NCBI RefSeq assembly: GCF_014649535.1
Contig: NZ_BMTF01000015.1
Location: 118,230 to 182,229, forward strand
Origin: Streptomyces gelaticus
GTDB lineage: Bacteria; Actinomycetota; Actinomycetes; Streptomycetales; Streptomycetaceae
DNA: 64,000 bases
Direction: 5' to 3'
Shown: positions 16,388-25,244 of the stretch, in pieces
Numbering within the stretch: position 1 is the first letter of the stretch
How the letters are laid out: each line of letters starts with the position of its first letter
Notes under the pieces: generated by a model
The model's input: only the letters and a program-made list of their open reading frames with translations
The model's database searches: none
What the model was told of the DNA's origin: nothing
Made by a program: the position numbers and the translations under genes

Positions 16388-16404
16388 TTGCGAGGTGTTT
16401 GCAA
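16388..16404 (+). promoter_or_regulatory. Nur-box-like operator upstream of the metal ECF operon
   Basis: TTGCGA-n5-TTGCAA at 16388-16404 matches the Nur (nickel-responsive Fur-family) box, tTGCaa-N5-ttGCAA, known from Streptomyces coelicolor, with one clear deviation. A possible -10 TATCAT lies at 16413-16418, so a bound repressor would overlap the promoter. No cobalamin-riboswitch-like leader is visible in the 96 bases before the start codon. Confidence 0.5.
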
Positions 16405-16475
16405 CAAGGTCCTATCATTGAGCGGTTCACGACATTGTCCGCAGCAACGCAGGACCGCAGGAAGCGGAGCCCCCC

Positions 16476-17534
16476 ATGCATGTACCCGACGGATTCATCG
16501 ACGCGCCCGTCTCCGCCGCCGCCGGAGTCGTCGCGGCCGGTGCGGTCGCCGTCAGCCTGCGGGGCGCCCGGCGCGAGCTGGACGAGCGCACCGCGCCGCT
16601 CGCCGGTCTCGTCGCCGCGTTCATCTTCGCCGTGCAGATGCTCAACTTCCCGGTCGCGGCGGGCACCAGCGGGCATCTGCTGGGCGGGGCGCTGGCGGCG
16701 ATCCTGGTCGGGCCGTACACCGGTGTGCTCTGCGTCACCGTCGTCCTGCTCATGCAGGGCATCCTCTTCGCCGACGGCGGCCTCACCGCGCTCGGCGTGA
16801 ACGTGCTCGACATGGGCATCGCCACCACCGTCGTCGCGTACGCCCTCTTCCGCGGGCTGCTCGGGGTGCTGCCGAAGACCCGCCGCTCCGTGACCGTCGC
16901 GTCCTTCGTCGCCGCCCTGGTCTCCGTGCCGGCCGCGGCCTGCGCCTTCACGCTGATCTACTGGATCGGCGGCACCACCGACATCCCGATCGGCAAGGTC
17001 TTCACCGCGATGGTCGGGGTCCACGTCCTGATCGGCATCGGCGAGGCCGTGATCACCGCGCTGACCGTCGGTGCCGTCATCGCCGTACGCCCCGACCTGG
17101 TCCACGGCGCCCGCGGGCTCACCTCCTCGCTCAAGCTCCGGGTCGACGGCGAACTCGTCGACGCCCCCGCCCGGCAGCCGGCCGCCCCGGCCGCCGCCCG
17201 CTCCCACCGGGGCATCTGGGCCACCGGCCTGGTCACCGCCCTCGTCCTGGCGGGCTTCGTCTCCTACTACGCCTCCGCCAGCCCCGACGGCCTGGAGAAG
17301 GTCGCCGCCGACCAGGGCATCGACAAGAAGACCGAGGAACACGCGGCCAAGGACTCCCCGCTCGCCGACTACGGCGTCAAGGACGTCTCCGACGCCCGGA
17401 TCTCCGGCGGCCTCGCCGGAGTGATCGGCGTCGGCGCCACGGTCGTGGCCGGCAGCGGGGTCTTCTTCGTGGTCCGCCGCCGTCGCACGCCGGACGCCCC
17501 CACGGACACCACGCGCGACAAGGAATCCGTCTGA
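16476..17534 (+). CDS. ECF transporter substrate-binding component, CbiM/NikM fused to CbiN-like PDGLE domain
   Basis: The protein is 352 residues. MHVPDGFID at the extreme N-terminus provides the metal-binding amino terminus and His2 typical of NikM/CbiM. Six or so helices follow (about residues 10-210). After a charged linker, one more helix and ASPDGLEKVA lead into the CbiN/NikN PDGLE domain (about residues 245-330). The MHVPDG start is closer to the nickel type (MHIPDG) than to the cobalt type (MHIMEG). It heads a three-gene MN-Q-O operon; the next gene starts 1 base after its stop. Confidence 0.92.
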   Translation: MHVPDGFIDAPVSAAAGVVAAGAVAVSLRGARRELDERTAPLAGLVAAFIFAVQMLNFPVAAGTSGHLLGGALAAILVGPYTGVLCVTVVLLMQGILFADGGLTALGVNVLDMGIATTVVAYALFRGLLGVLPKTRRSVTVASFVAALVSVPAAACAFTLIYWIGGTTDIPIGKVFTAMVGVHVLIGIGEAVITALTVGAVIAVRPDLVHGARGLTSSLKLRVDGELVDAPARQPAAPAAARSHRGIWATGLVTALVLAGFVSYYASASPDGLEKVAADQGIDKKTEEHAAKDSPLADYGVKDVSDARISGGLAGVIGVGATVVAGSGVFFVVRRRRTPDAPTDTTRDKESV

Positions 17535-17535
17535 C

Positions 17536-18293
17536 ATGGGCGCCGGGCACGCACACAAGCTCTACCGGCACGGCCACTCGCCCGTCCACGACCTGCCGCC
17601 GCACTGCAAGATCGCCGCCGCCTTCTGCTTCGTCGTGGTCGTCGTCTCGACACCGCGCGAGTCGGTATGGGCGTTCGGGCTGTACGCGGTGCTGCTCGGC
17701 GCGGTCACCGCGCTCGCCCGCATCCCGGCGGGCTTCCTGCTCAAACGGCTGCTCATCGAGGTGCCGTTCGTCGCGTTCGCGCTGCTCATGCCGTTCGTGG
17801 TGCCCGGCGAGCAGACCCAGCTCCTCGGCCTCTCCGTCAGCGTCCCCGGCCTCTGGGGCGCCTGGAACGTCCTCGCCAAGGGCACCCTCGGCGTCGCCGC
17901 GTCCGTGCTCCTCGCCTCCACCACCGAACTGCGCGCGCTGCTGCTCGGCCTCCAGCGGCTCAAACTGCCGCCGCTGCTCGTCCAGATCGCCTCCTTCATG
18001 ATCCGGTACGGCGACGTGATCACCGACGAGATGCGCCGGATGTCGATCGCCCGCCGCTCCCGGGGCTTCGAGGCGCGCGGCGTGCGGCAGTGGGGTGTCC
18101 TGGCCAAGTCGGCGGGCGCGCTCTTCATCAGGTCGTACGAGCGCGGCGAACGCGTCCACCTCGCCATGGTCAGCCGCGGCTACGCCGGTGCCATGCCGGT
18201 GATCGACGAGGTGACGGCCTCCCGGACCCAGTGGGTCCACGCAGCCGTACTCCCCGTGCTCGCCCTCGCCGTCTGTCTGCTGGGATGGACCCT

Positions 18294-18297
<4 letters not shown>
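17536..18297 (+). CDS. cbiQ: ECF transporter transmembrane component (EcfT/CbiQ)
   Basis: The 253-residue membrane protein has about five helices. The two cytoplasmic coupling motifs of EcfT proteins are present: ARRSRGFEARG (about residue 171) and MVSRGYAG (about 212), which grip the ATPases. The N-terminal HAHKLYRHGHSPVHDLPPHCK is His-rich, as in CbiQ/NikQ. It sits directly between the MN component and the ATPase. Its stop overlaps the ATPase ATG (ATGA at 18294-18297). Confidence 0.92.
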
Positions 18298-19070
<773 letters not shown>

Positions 19071-19182
19071 GCGTTTTCGCGTCCGTTGACGTTCCGCGAC
19101 TGCGAACATGAGGTGACCCGCCACACCCGCCACCTGCGACGGGATGCACCATGGGGGGATGAGCGGGAGCGCAGGAGCAGGC

Positions 19183-20346
19183 GTGGACGTACGGGGCACG
19201 GTGGCGGCCGGATTCGAGCCGGTCCGGGATGCCTTCATCCGTAACTTCGAGCAGCGCGGCGAACGCGGCGCCGCCGTCACGGTCTACCGGGACGGGCAGA
19301 AGGTCGTCGACCTCTGGGCCGGTACGAGAGACGTCGACGGCGCCGAACCATGGGCCGTGGACACCGTGCAGATCGTCCGCTCGGCGGGCAAGGGCATCGC
19401 CGCCGCCGTACCGCTGCTGCTGCACCAGCGCGGCCAGGTCGACCTCGACGCCCCGGTCGGCACGTACTGGCCCGAGTTCAAGGCGGCCGGCAAGGAACGC
19501 GTGCTCGTCCGCCACCTCCTGTCCCACCGGGCCGGGCTCACCGCGCTCGACCGCCCGCTGACCCCCTCCGAGGCGGCCGACGGGATCTCCGGTCCACAGG
19601 CCGTCGCCGCGCAGCGGCCCCAGTGGGAACCCGGCACCGACCACGGCTACCACGCCCAGACCTACAGCTGGCTCATCGGCGAACTGGTGCGCCGGGTCAC
19701 CGGCCGCACCGTCGGCCGCTGGATCGCCGAGGAGATCGCCCGCCCGCTCGGCCTGGACTTCTGGTTCGGCCTCCCGGCGGACGAGGCGCACCGGGTCGGC
19801 CGGATCGGGCCCGTCGAGCCGCCCGCCGTCGCGGGCAACGGCGGCACCCTGAAGGTGCGGCCCAAGCGGTCCGTCGCCGAGGCGTACCGCGACCCGCAGT
19901 CCCTCACCCGCCGCGCCTTCGGCGCCATCGACCCGCTCCCCGACGAGAACGACCCCGGCTACCGGGCGGCCGAACTCCCCGCTTCCAACGGCATCGCCAC
20001 CGCCCGTGCGCTGGCCCGTTGTTACGCCGCGATGATCGGTCCGGTCGACGGGCACCGCCTGTTCGCCCCGGCCACCCTCACCCTCGCCCGCACCGAGGAG
20101 TCCGCGGGGCCCGACCGGGTCCTGGTCGTCAACACCCGGTTCGGCCTGGGGTACATGCTGCACGGCCCGGCGTCCCCGCTGCTCGCCCCCGGTTCGTTCG
20201 GTCACCCCGGCCGGGGTGGCTCGCTCGGCTTCGCCGACCCCGAATCCGGCATCGCACTGGGCTATGTGACGAACGGTCTGCAGAAGGGAGTCACCGCCGA
20301 CCCCCGTGCCCAGGCACTGGTCAGGGCAGTACGGTCGGCGCTATGA
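19183..20346 (+). CDS. Serine hydrolase of the beta-lactamase/esterase EstB family
   Basis: The product is about 387 residues if initiated at GTG 19183 (VDVRGTVAAGFEPVRDAF), which has AGGAG five bases upstream and matches the usual family start. ATGs at 19144 and 19159 are alternatives. The catalytic SxxK is SAGKG, after TVQIVR; HLLSHRAGL and YHAQTYSWLIGELVRRVTGR match the class C-type fold, with the Tyr motif. No signal peptide is seen, so it is probably a cytosolic esterase or lactamase-like hydrolase. Its stop overlaps the SDR start (ATGA). Confidence 0.87.
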   Translation: MDVRGTVAAGFEPVRDAFIRNFEQRGERGAAVTVYRDGQKVVDLWAGTRDVDGAEPWAVDTVQIVRSAGKGIAAAVPLLLHQRGQVDLDAPVGTYWPEFKAAGKERVLVRHLLSHRAGLTALDRPLTPSEAADGISGPQAVAAQRPQWEPGTDHGYHAQTYSWLIGELVRRVTGRTVGRWIAEEIARPLGLDFWFGLPADEAHRVGRIGPVEPPAVAGNGGTLKVRPKRSVAEAYRDPQSLTRRAFGAIDPLPDENDPGYRAAELPASNGIATARALARCYAAMIGPVDGHRLFAPATLTLARTEESAGPDRVLVVNTRFGLGYMLHGPASPLLAPGSFGHPGRGGSLGFADPESGIALGYVTNGLQKGVTADPRAQALVRAVRSAL

Positions 20347-21143
20347 CTCCTCCTCACTCTGCTGGTTCACGGTTCGACGGATACGGCGTGCTCATCACCG
20401 GGGCGGGCCAGGGCATCGGCGCTGCCACGGCCCGCCGGCTGGCCGCGGAGGGCGCGCGCGTCCTGGTCACCGACCTGGACGGGGACCGCGCCGAGAAGGC
20501 CGCCGCGGCGATACGCGGGACGGGCGGGGCCGCCGAGGCTCTCGCCTGCGACGTGGCCGACCGGGCGGCCGTCGAGGCGGCGGTGGCCCACGCGGTCGCC
20601 GCCTTCGGCTCCCTCGACGTGCTGGTCAACAACGCGTACTCCTGCACCAGGGACGTCCCGCTCTTCGAGGACGAGCCCGACGAGGCCTGGCAGCGCGACC
20701 TGGACGTCACCCTCACCGGCCCGTACCGCTGCGCCCGAGCGGCCCTCCCGCACCTGGTGGCCTCCGGCCGGGGCGCGATCGTCAACATCGGCTCGGTCAA
20801 CGGCGAACAGGACTTCGGCAACCACGGCTACAGCGCGGCCAAGGCGGGCCTGGCCAGTCTCACCCGCACCCTCGCGGGCCACGCGGGACCGCGCGGCGTA
20901 CGCGTCAACCTGGTGGCGCCCGGCACGATCCGCACGGACGCCTGGGCGGGCCGGGACGCGGAACTGTCCCGGGTGAGCGGCCTCTACCCGCTCGGCCGGG
21001 TCGGCGAGCCGGAGGACATCGCGTCCGCCGTCGCCTTCCTCGCCTCGCGCGACGCGGCCTGGATCACGGGGACGACGCTGCGTGTGGACGGCGGGCTGAC
21101 GGCCGTCAACTACGGCTTCCAGCAGGCGGTTTCGGAACAGTGA
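20343..21143 (+). CDS. Short-chain dehydrogenase/reductase
   Basis: The 266-residue classical SDR has cofactor motif GAGQGIG, DLDGD after beta-2 (favouring NAD), NNAYS in place of NNAG, catalytic Ser in NIGSVNG, YSAAK with Tyr and Lys, and a C-terminal TLRVDGGLTAVNYGF. It is translationally coupled to the upstream beta-lactamase-fold hydrolase, so the pair may act on the same ester or ketone substrate. The substrate is unknown. Confidence 0.9.
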   Translation: MTPPHSAGSRFDGYGVLITGAGQGIGAATARRLAAEGARVLVTDLDGDRAEKAAAAIRGTGGAAEALACDVADRAAVEAAVAHAVAAFGSLDVLVNNAYSCTRDVPLFEDEPDEAWQRDLDVTLTGPYRCARAALPHLVASGRGAIVNIGSVNGEQDFGNHGYSAAKAGLASLTRTLAGHAGPRGVRVNLVAPGTIRTDAWAGRDAELSRVSGLYPLGRVGEPEDIASAVAFLASRDAAWITGTTLRVDGGLTAVNYGFQQAVSEQ

Positions 21144-21203
21144 CCCGGCGCGTGGCCGACGCATGCGCCCCGCCCGCCCCGTGGTCACCGTGCGTGAGGC
21201 CAT

Positions 21204-22229
21204 TCACCTCCGATACCGCTGCGCCACTGCCGCGAAGGCGGCCTTGGGTTCCCATTCCGTGTCGGGGTAGGTCTGCCCCCGCCGCCCTTCGAGGAGTTTG
21301 ACGATGCCCAGGCCGGCCCGGTCCAAGTCGTCCCTGGGGTCGCCGTCCGGGCGGTGCGGGTAACCAGGCAGGGCGAACAGGAACACGAACGCGCTGTTCA
21401 CGCCCTCGGTCTCGAAGATCTCCAGCAGTTCGCTCAGATACGCGGCCTGGCCGGCCTCGTCGCGCTCGTACATGCCGTCCAGCCGTACAGGGGCCTTGGT
21501 CTCCGGGTCGTACTCGACCACTTCCAGCACCCGCCCACCGCGGTCTCCCGCGCCGCGGTAGGCCGCGGTGCCGAACCCGGTGATGGCGAGCGGCTTCGGG
21601 CCTCGGGCCAGGGTGCGTACCGCGTCCCGGAACCGGTCGGCGACCTCGGCGGAGCGGATCAGCTCGTACGTCACGAAGTCGAAGGGAGTCCAGTCGACCT
21701 GCTCGAACTGGATGGACGCGTAGGTGAGCTCGCCCTGGAAGCGCTCGCGGACCGTGGCCGCGGCGTCGCGGAGGAATGCGTTGATGCGCACGCCGAGCCC
21801 GCGCATCGCTTCGGCCCGCTGTTCGGGCCGGCCCATCAGCTGCTCGACCCGTTCCTCGGGGCTCTCTCCGGGCAGGAACCCACGGCTCATCACGCTCAGC
21901 TCCACACCTGCGACGAACACGACCTCGGCGCCGTTGCGCCGGAGCCGTTCCGCCCGCTCGGCGCAGTCGCGGAAGAGTGTGAGGATCTGCTCCGGGTCCA
22001 GCTCCAGCGGATAGGGCGAGAACCAGACCTCCAGCCCGAGCTCGGCGGCGGCGCCGGCGGCCAGCTCCAGTCGGTCCGGGTCGCCGCCGATGATCTGGAC
22101 CGCGTTGCAGTGCAGGTCGTCGCGGATGATGGCGAGTTCGCGCCGGACGACCTCCGGGTCGAAGTTCTCGCGGGATATCCGACCGTGCACGACAAACCCG
22201 GTGTCGTAGGTCATTCCTCTTGCTCGCAC
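21204..22229 (-). CDS. TIM-barrel glycoside-hydrolase-like protein (annotated in relatives as abortive-infection protein)
   Basis: The protein is 341 residues from GTG 22229 (VRARGMTYDTGFVVHGRISRE), preceded by AGAGAGGG; ATG 22214 is an in-frame alternative. The order MTYDTGF, FDPEVVRRELAIIRDDLHCN, GGDPDRLE, GLEVWFSPYP, TYASIQFEQVDWTPFDFV, ITGFGTAAYRGAGDRGG and FVFLFA follows the strands of a (beta/alpha)8 barrel. I recall Streptomyces homologues labelled abortive phage infection protein, but no experiment known to me supports that. It is divergent from a TetR gene across a double palindrome, so it is probably inducible. Confidence 0.75.
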   Translation of the reverse strand: MRARGMTYDTGFVVHGRISRENFDPEVVRRELAIIRDDLHCNAVQIIGGDPDRLELAAGAAAELGLEVWFSPYPLELDPEQILTLFRDCAERAERLRRNGAEVVFVAGVELSVMSRGFLPGESPEERVEQLMGRPEQRAEAMRGLGVRINAFLRDAAATVRERFQGELTYASIQFEQVDWTPFDFVTYELIRSAEVADRFRDAVRTLARGPKPLAITGFGTAAYRGAGDRGGRVLEVVEYDPETKAPVRLDGMYERDEAGQAAYLSELLEIFETEGVNSAFVFLFALPGYPHRPDGDPRDDLDRAGLGIVKLLEGRRGQTYPDTEWEPKAAFAAVAQRYRR

Positions 22230-22279
22230 GGTGCCGCCCTCTCTGTCGGTCTCGGTCGGATCGAGGCTGACAGGAAACA

Positions 22280-22307
22280 TGCGTGCACGCAAGTTTGCGT
22301 GCACGCA
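22280..22307. promoter_or_regulatory. Double palindromic operator for divergent TetR
   Basis: The 12-bp perfect palindrome TGCGTGCACGCA occurs twice, at 22280-22291 and 22296-22307, separated by 4 bases (centre spacing 16). It lies exactly between the divergent TIM-barrel gene and the TetR gene, and is the expected binding site of two TetR dimers. Confidence 0.85.
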
Positions 22308-22330
22308 GTTCTGTGTGGCACGCTGACACC

Positions 22331-22987
22331 GTGACGACACCACCACCAGGTCTGCGGGAGCGGAAGAAGCAGGCCACGCGCGAGGCGCTGCGCGAGGCGG
22401 CCCTGCGCCTGGCCGTGGAGCGCGGACCGGACCATGTGCGGGTCGAGGACATCGCCGAGGCAGCCGGAGTCTCGCCGCGCACCTACAACAACTACTTCGC
22501 CAGCCGCGAGCAGGCGATCGTCGCCGCCGTCACCGCGGACCGGGAGGCGCGGATCGCGGCGGTGGTCGCCGCCCGGCCCGCAGGGGTGCGCCTGGCTGAC
22601 GCCGTCACCGAAGCAGTGGTCGAGCAGTACACGAACACCGGTGAGCGCGAACACGAGGCGCTGCTGCTGATCACCACCCGGACCGCGTTGCGCGACGCGT
22701 TCCTCGACGCCACCGCCGGCATCGAGCCCCCTCTCACGGTGGTGATCGCCGAACGCCTCGGTGACGCCGGAGCGCACACGGCCCGCGTTCTCGCGGCGAG
22801 CGTGGCCGCGGCCGTTCGCATCGCGTTGGAAGGCTGGCTCCGGCCGGCCGGGAACGCAGGGGCCGCCGAGGGTTTCGGTGCCGGAGGGCTGGTCGTGCCC
22901 TCCGGCTCACTGCCCGACCGGCTCCGCGCGGCGCTGGCCCCGCTCGCGCCCGCGTTCGACGCTGCCGAGCGACGCACCCAGCCGTGA
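22331..22987 (+). CDS. TetR family transcriptional regulator
   Basis: The protein is 218 residues from GTG 22331 (VTTPPPGLRERKKQATREALREAA). The helix-turn-helix occupies about residues 12-58 (VRVEDIAEAAGVSPRTYNNYFASREQAI). The variable C-terminal domain binds an unknown ligand. The start leaves a 23-base leader after the two identical palindromes, so it very likely represses itself and the divergent TIM-barrel gene. Confidence 0.9.
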   Translation: MTTPPPGLRERKKQATREALREAALRLAVERGPDHVRVEDIAEAAGVSPRTYNNYFASREQAIVAAVTADREARIAAVVAARPAGVRLADAVTEAVVEQYTNTGEREHEALLLITTRTALRDAFLDATAGIEPPLTVVIAERLGDAGAHTARVLAASVAAAVRIALEGWLRPAGNAGAAEGFGAGGLVVPSGSLPDRLRAALAPLAPAFDAAERRTQP

Positions 22988-23047
22988 GGTCGACCCGACC
23001 GAGGCCGTGGATGACGCTGTGTCAGATCATGATCTGTGGCTGGAGCA

Positions 23048-23635
23048 CTAGCCGTTGGCCACGGGGGTGTCGTTGACCGCGCTGCGCCACAGCCGGTCGG
23101 AGCTGGGCTGTGCGATGTTCAGGTAGAGGGTGTCCCAGCTGCCGTCGTGGTACCTGTTCAGGCTGAGGGCGAGCTTCTTGTCGACCACGGGCCGGTACAT
23201 CCACCAGCCCGTGTAGCTGTCACCGACCTTTTCGGGGTAGATGCTCCACTTCTGCAGCCGCGAGCCGTCACAGGTGCGGACGACGACCGTGGTCCCTCGC
23301 TGCGGCGTCGCGGCACTGGGCTGGAGGCACTTGTTCGCGGCCTCGTTCCTGAGGACGACCGTGTAGGTGTTGGGGGCGTCCGCCTGCCAGGCGGATACGT
23401 CACGCTCCCACCGCTCGGTGCTGTAGTTCCATCCGGGGTCGCGCAGGGTGATGGCGGTGGCGCCTTCGCCGGTGCTGTTGCTGAGCAACGCCAGTCGGCT
23501 CCCGTCCATCTTGTTGATCAGGTCGGTGTTGGGGGTGGGGGCGGCAGAGGCCGGTGCCGCGCCGGCCGCCGCGACGGCAGTCGCAGTGAGAAGGGCCGCG
23601 GCGAGAACCCTTGCAGGATGATTGCGCTTGGACAT
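23048..23635 (-). CDS. Secreted ricin-type beta-trefoil lectin-like protein
   Basis: The protein is 195 residues from ATG 23635 (MSKRNHPARVLAAALLTAT), with AAAGGGA upstream. A Sec signal peptide ends near ASA|APTP (about residue 31). The mature part carries NKCLQPSAATPQRGTTVVVRTC followed by QKWSI, the QxW-type motif of ricin B repeats. The rest (SWDTLYLNIAQPSSDRLWRS) forms a further trefoil arm. Such domains bind sugars outside the cell. No catalytic domain is attached. Confidence 0.82.
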   Translation of the reverse strand: MSKRNHPARVLAAALLTATAVAAAGAAPASAAPTPNTDLINKMDGSRLALLSNSTGEGATAITLRDPGWNYSTERWERDVSAWQADAPNTYTVVLRNEAANKCLQPSAATPQRGTTVVVRTCDGSRLQKWSIYPEKVGDSYTGWWMYRPVVDKKLALSLNRYHDGSWDTLYLNIAQPSSDRLWRSAVNDTPVANG

Positions 23636-23650
23636 GGAGAGGTGTCCCTT

Positions 23651-23682
23651 TCGGTGCATGGACGTCTCGGTGCATGGACGTC
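23651..23682. repeat. Tandem 16-bp direct repeat
   Basis: TCGGTGCATGGACGTC is present twice without a gap (23651-23666 and 23667-23682), 16-48 bases upstream of the lectin gene start. It could be a regulator site or replication slippage in its leader. Confidence 0.75.
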
Positions 23683-23836
23683 CGCGGGTGCGAGACGTGC
23701 GCATCCAAGCAGTCCGGTATCCCGCAGAAACGATCAAGCTCGGGTGCACCGGCGCCTTTTCACTCCATCGGTTCTTTCCCGCCCGGAACGCCTTGCACAA
23801 CGGTCGCAGGCTCGGTAACCAGATGCGTCGCACCGC

Positions 23837-24688
23837 TCAACTCGCGTGCAGCATCAGCCCGATGCCAACCACCATCAGCCCGGCCGCCGCGATGCGCGGT
23901 GCGCCGAACCGCTCCTTGAAGAACAGCGTCCCGATGGCCGCTCCGACGATGATCGACGACTCGCGCAGGGCCGCGATCGGGGCCAGCGCCGCCCGCGTCT
24001 GGGCCCACAGGACGAGGCCGTACGCGGTCACCGACAGGGCCGCGCCCAGCAGCCCGCGGGCGGCGTACGGCTTCAGCTGTGCGACGAGTTCGCCCCGGCG
24101 CCGGTACAGCGCGCAGGCGGGGATGGCCAGCCCCTCCAGGATCATCAGCCAGGCGATGTAGCCGAGCGGGCTGCCGGAGGCGCGTACTCCGACGCCGTCC
24201 ACCGTGGTGTACGCGGCGATGGCCAGGCCGGTCGCGAGGGCGGCGAGCAGGGCCGGCCAGTCCGGGCGGCGGCCCGAGCCCCGGATGCCCCAGAGGGCCA
24301 GCCCGACGAGCCCCGCCGAGGCCACCGTGACCCCGGCGGTGGCCCAGCGGTCCGGGCGCTCGCCGACGAAGACCGCGGCGAGGACCGTCACCACCAGCGG
24401 CGCCGTACCCCGGGCGATCGGGTACATCTGCCCGAAGTCGCCCAGGGTGAACGACCGCATCAGCAGCAGCATGTACGCCACATGGAGAGCGGCCGAGACC
24501 AGCAGATACGGCCAGGCCGCGGCCGCCGGGAACGGCACGAGGAGAGCGCCCGACGCGCCGATCAGCAGCCCGCCGCCGGAGATCAGGGTGAAGGAGAGGA
24601 GCTGGTCCTTGATCGCGTGCGCGATCGCGTTCCAACTGGCGTGCGTGACCGCCGCGATCAGGACCGCGAACGCGACCAGCGGTGTCAA
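23837..24688 (-). CDS. EamA/DMT family transporter
   Basis: The protein is about 283 residues with ten predicted helices in two five-helix EamA repeats. No ATG or GTG precedes the first helix; the best start is TTG 24688, which overlaps the stop of the upstream ybaK-like gene (TTGA). Typical features are LSFTLISGGGLLIGASGALLV, YPIARGTAPLVVTVLAAVFVGERP and LRESSIIVGAAIGTLFFKERFG. It probably exports a small metabolite. Confidence 0.85.
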   Translation of the reverse strand: MTPLVAFAVLIAAVTHASWNAIAHAIKDQLLSFTLISGGGLLIGASGALLVPFPAAAAWPYLLVSAALHVAYMLLLMRSFTLGDFGQMYPIARGTAPLVVTVLAAVFVGERPDRWATAGVTVASAGLVGLALWGIRGSGRRPDWPALLAALATGLAIAAYTTVDGVGVRASGSPLGYIAWLMILEGLAIPACALYRRRGELVAQLKPYAARGLLGAALSVTAYGLVLWAQTRAALAPIAALRESSIIVGAAIGTLFFKERFGAPRIAAAGLMVVGIGLMLHAS

Positions 24689-25185
24689 TTCGACTGCTCG
24701 CGCACGTCCACCACGATTCCGCCGGCGTGCCCGATCAGCGACTTGGGGTCGAGCGGGAAGACGGTGTGCGGGGTGCCCGCCGCCGCCCACACCACGTCGT
24801 GGTCCAGCAGCCCGCGGTCGGCCAGCACCCGGGTCCTCGTACGGTGCCCGAAGGGCGGTACGCCGCCGATCGCGTACCCGGTCGTCTCCCGGACCAGTTC
24901 GGCCCCGGCCCGCTTGACCTTCCCGGCGCCCAGCTCCGCGCGTACGAGCTCCACATCGACGCGCGAGGAGCCGTCCATCAGGACCAGCACGGGGACCCCG
25001 TCGGCCTCGAAGATCAGCGACTTGGCGATCTCGCTGAGCTCGCAGCCGATCGCGGCGGCGGCCTCGGCGGCGGTACGGGTGGCCTCGGGGAACCGGCGGA
25101 CCTCGACATCGAGTCCCAGCTCCCGCAGGGCCTCGGCGAATCGGGGGTGGGCTTCGGCGGCGGTGGTGGCGTCAGGAGTGCTCAT
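24685..25185 (-). CDS. YbaK/aminoacyl-tRNA deacylase family protein
   Basis: The 166-residue protein (MSTPDATTAAEAHPRFAEAL) matches the YbaK/ProX editing fold: AAAAIGCELSEIAKSLIFEADG with the conserved Lys in AKSL, SSRVDVELV, and GGVPPFGHRTRTRVLAD before the terminal HAGGIVVDV. These enzymes hydrolyse mischarged aminoacyl-tRNA in trans. Its stop overlaps the TTG start of the transporter gene, making a two-gene unit. Confidence 0.9.
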   Translation of the reverse strand: MSTPDATTAAEAHPRFAEALRELGLDVEVRRFPEATRTAAEAAAAIGCELSEIAKSLIFEADGVPVLVLMDGSSRVDVELVRAELGAGKVKRAGAELVRETTGYAIGGVPPFGHRTRTRVLADRGLLDHDVVWAAAGTPHTVFPLDPKSLIGHAGGIVVDVREQSN

Positions 25186-25244
25186 GCCCCCGCACGCTAG
25201 CGAACCCCGCACGGAGCACGCGACGTGATTCCACGGGCCGTGTC

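Noticed and set aside
16298..16475. Cobalamin riboswitch upstream of the metal transporter
   Set aside because: The spacer is too short for a full B12 riboswitch and I see no B12-box-like core; a Nur-type site explains it better.
18285..18293. Alternative ATG for the ECF ATPase
   Set aside because: The downstream ATG gives the ATGA overlap seen elsewhere in the operon, and the extra three residues add nothing.
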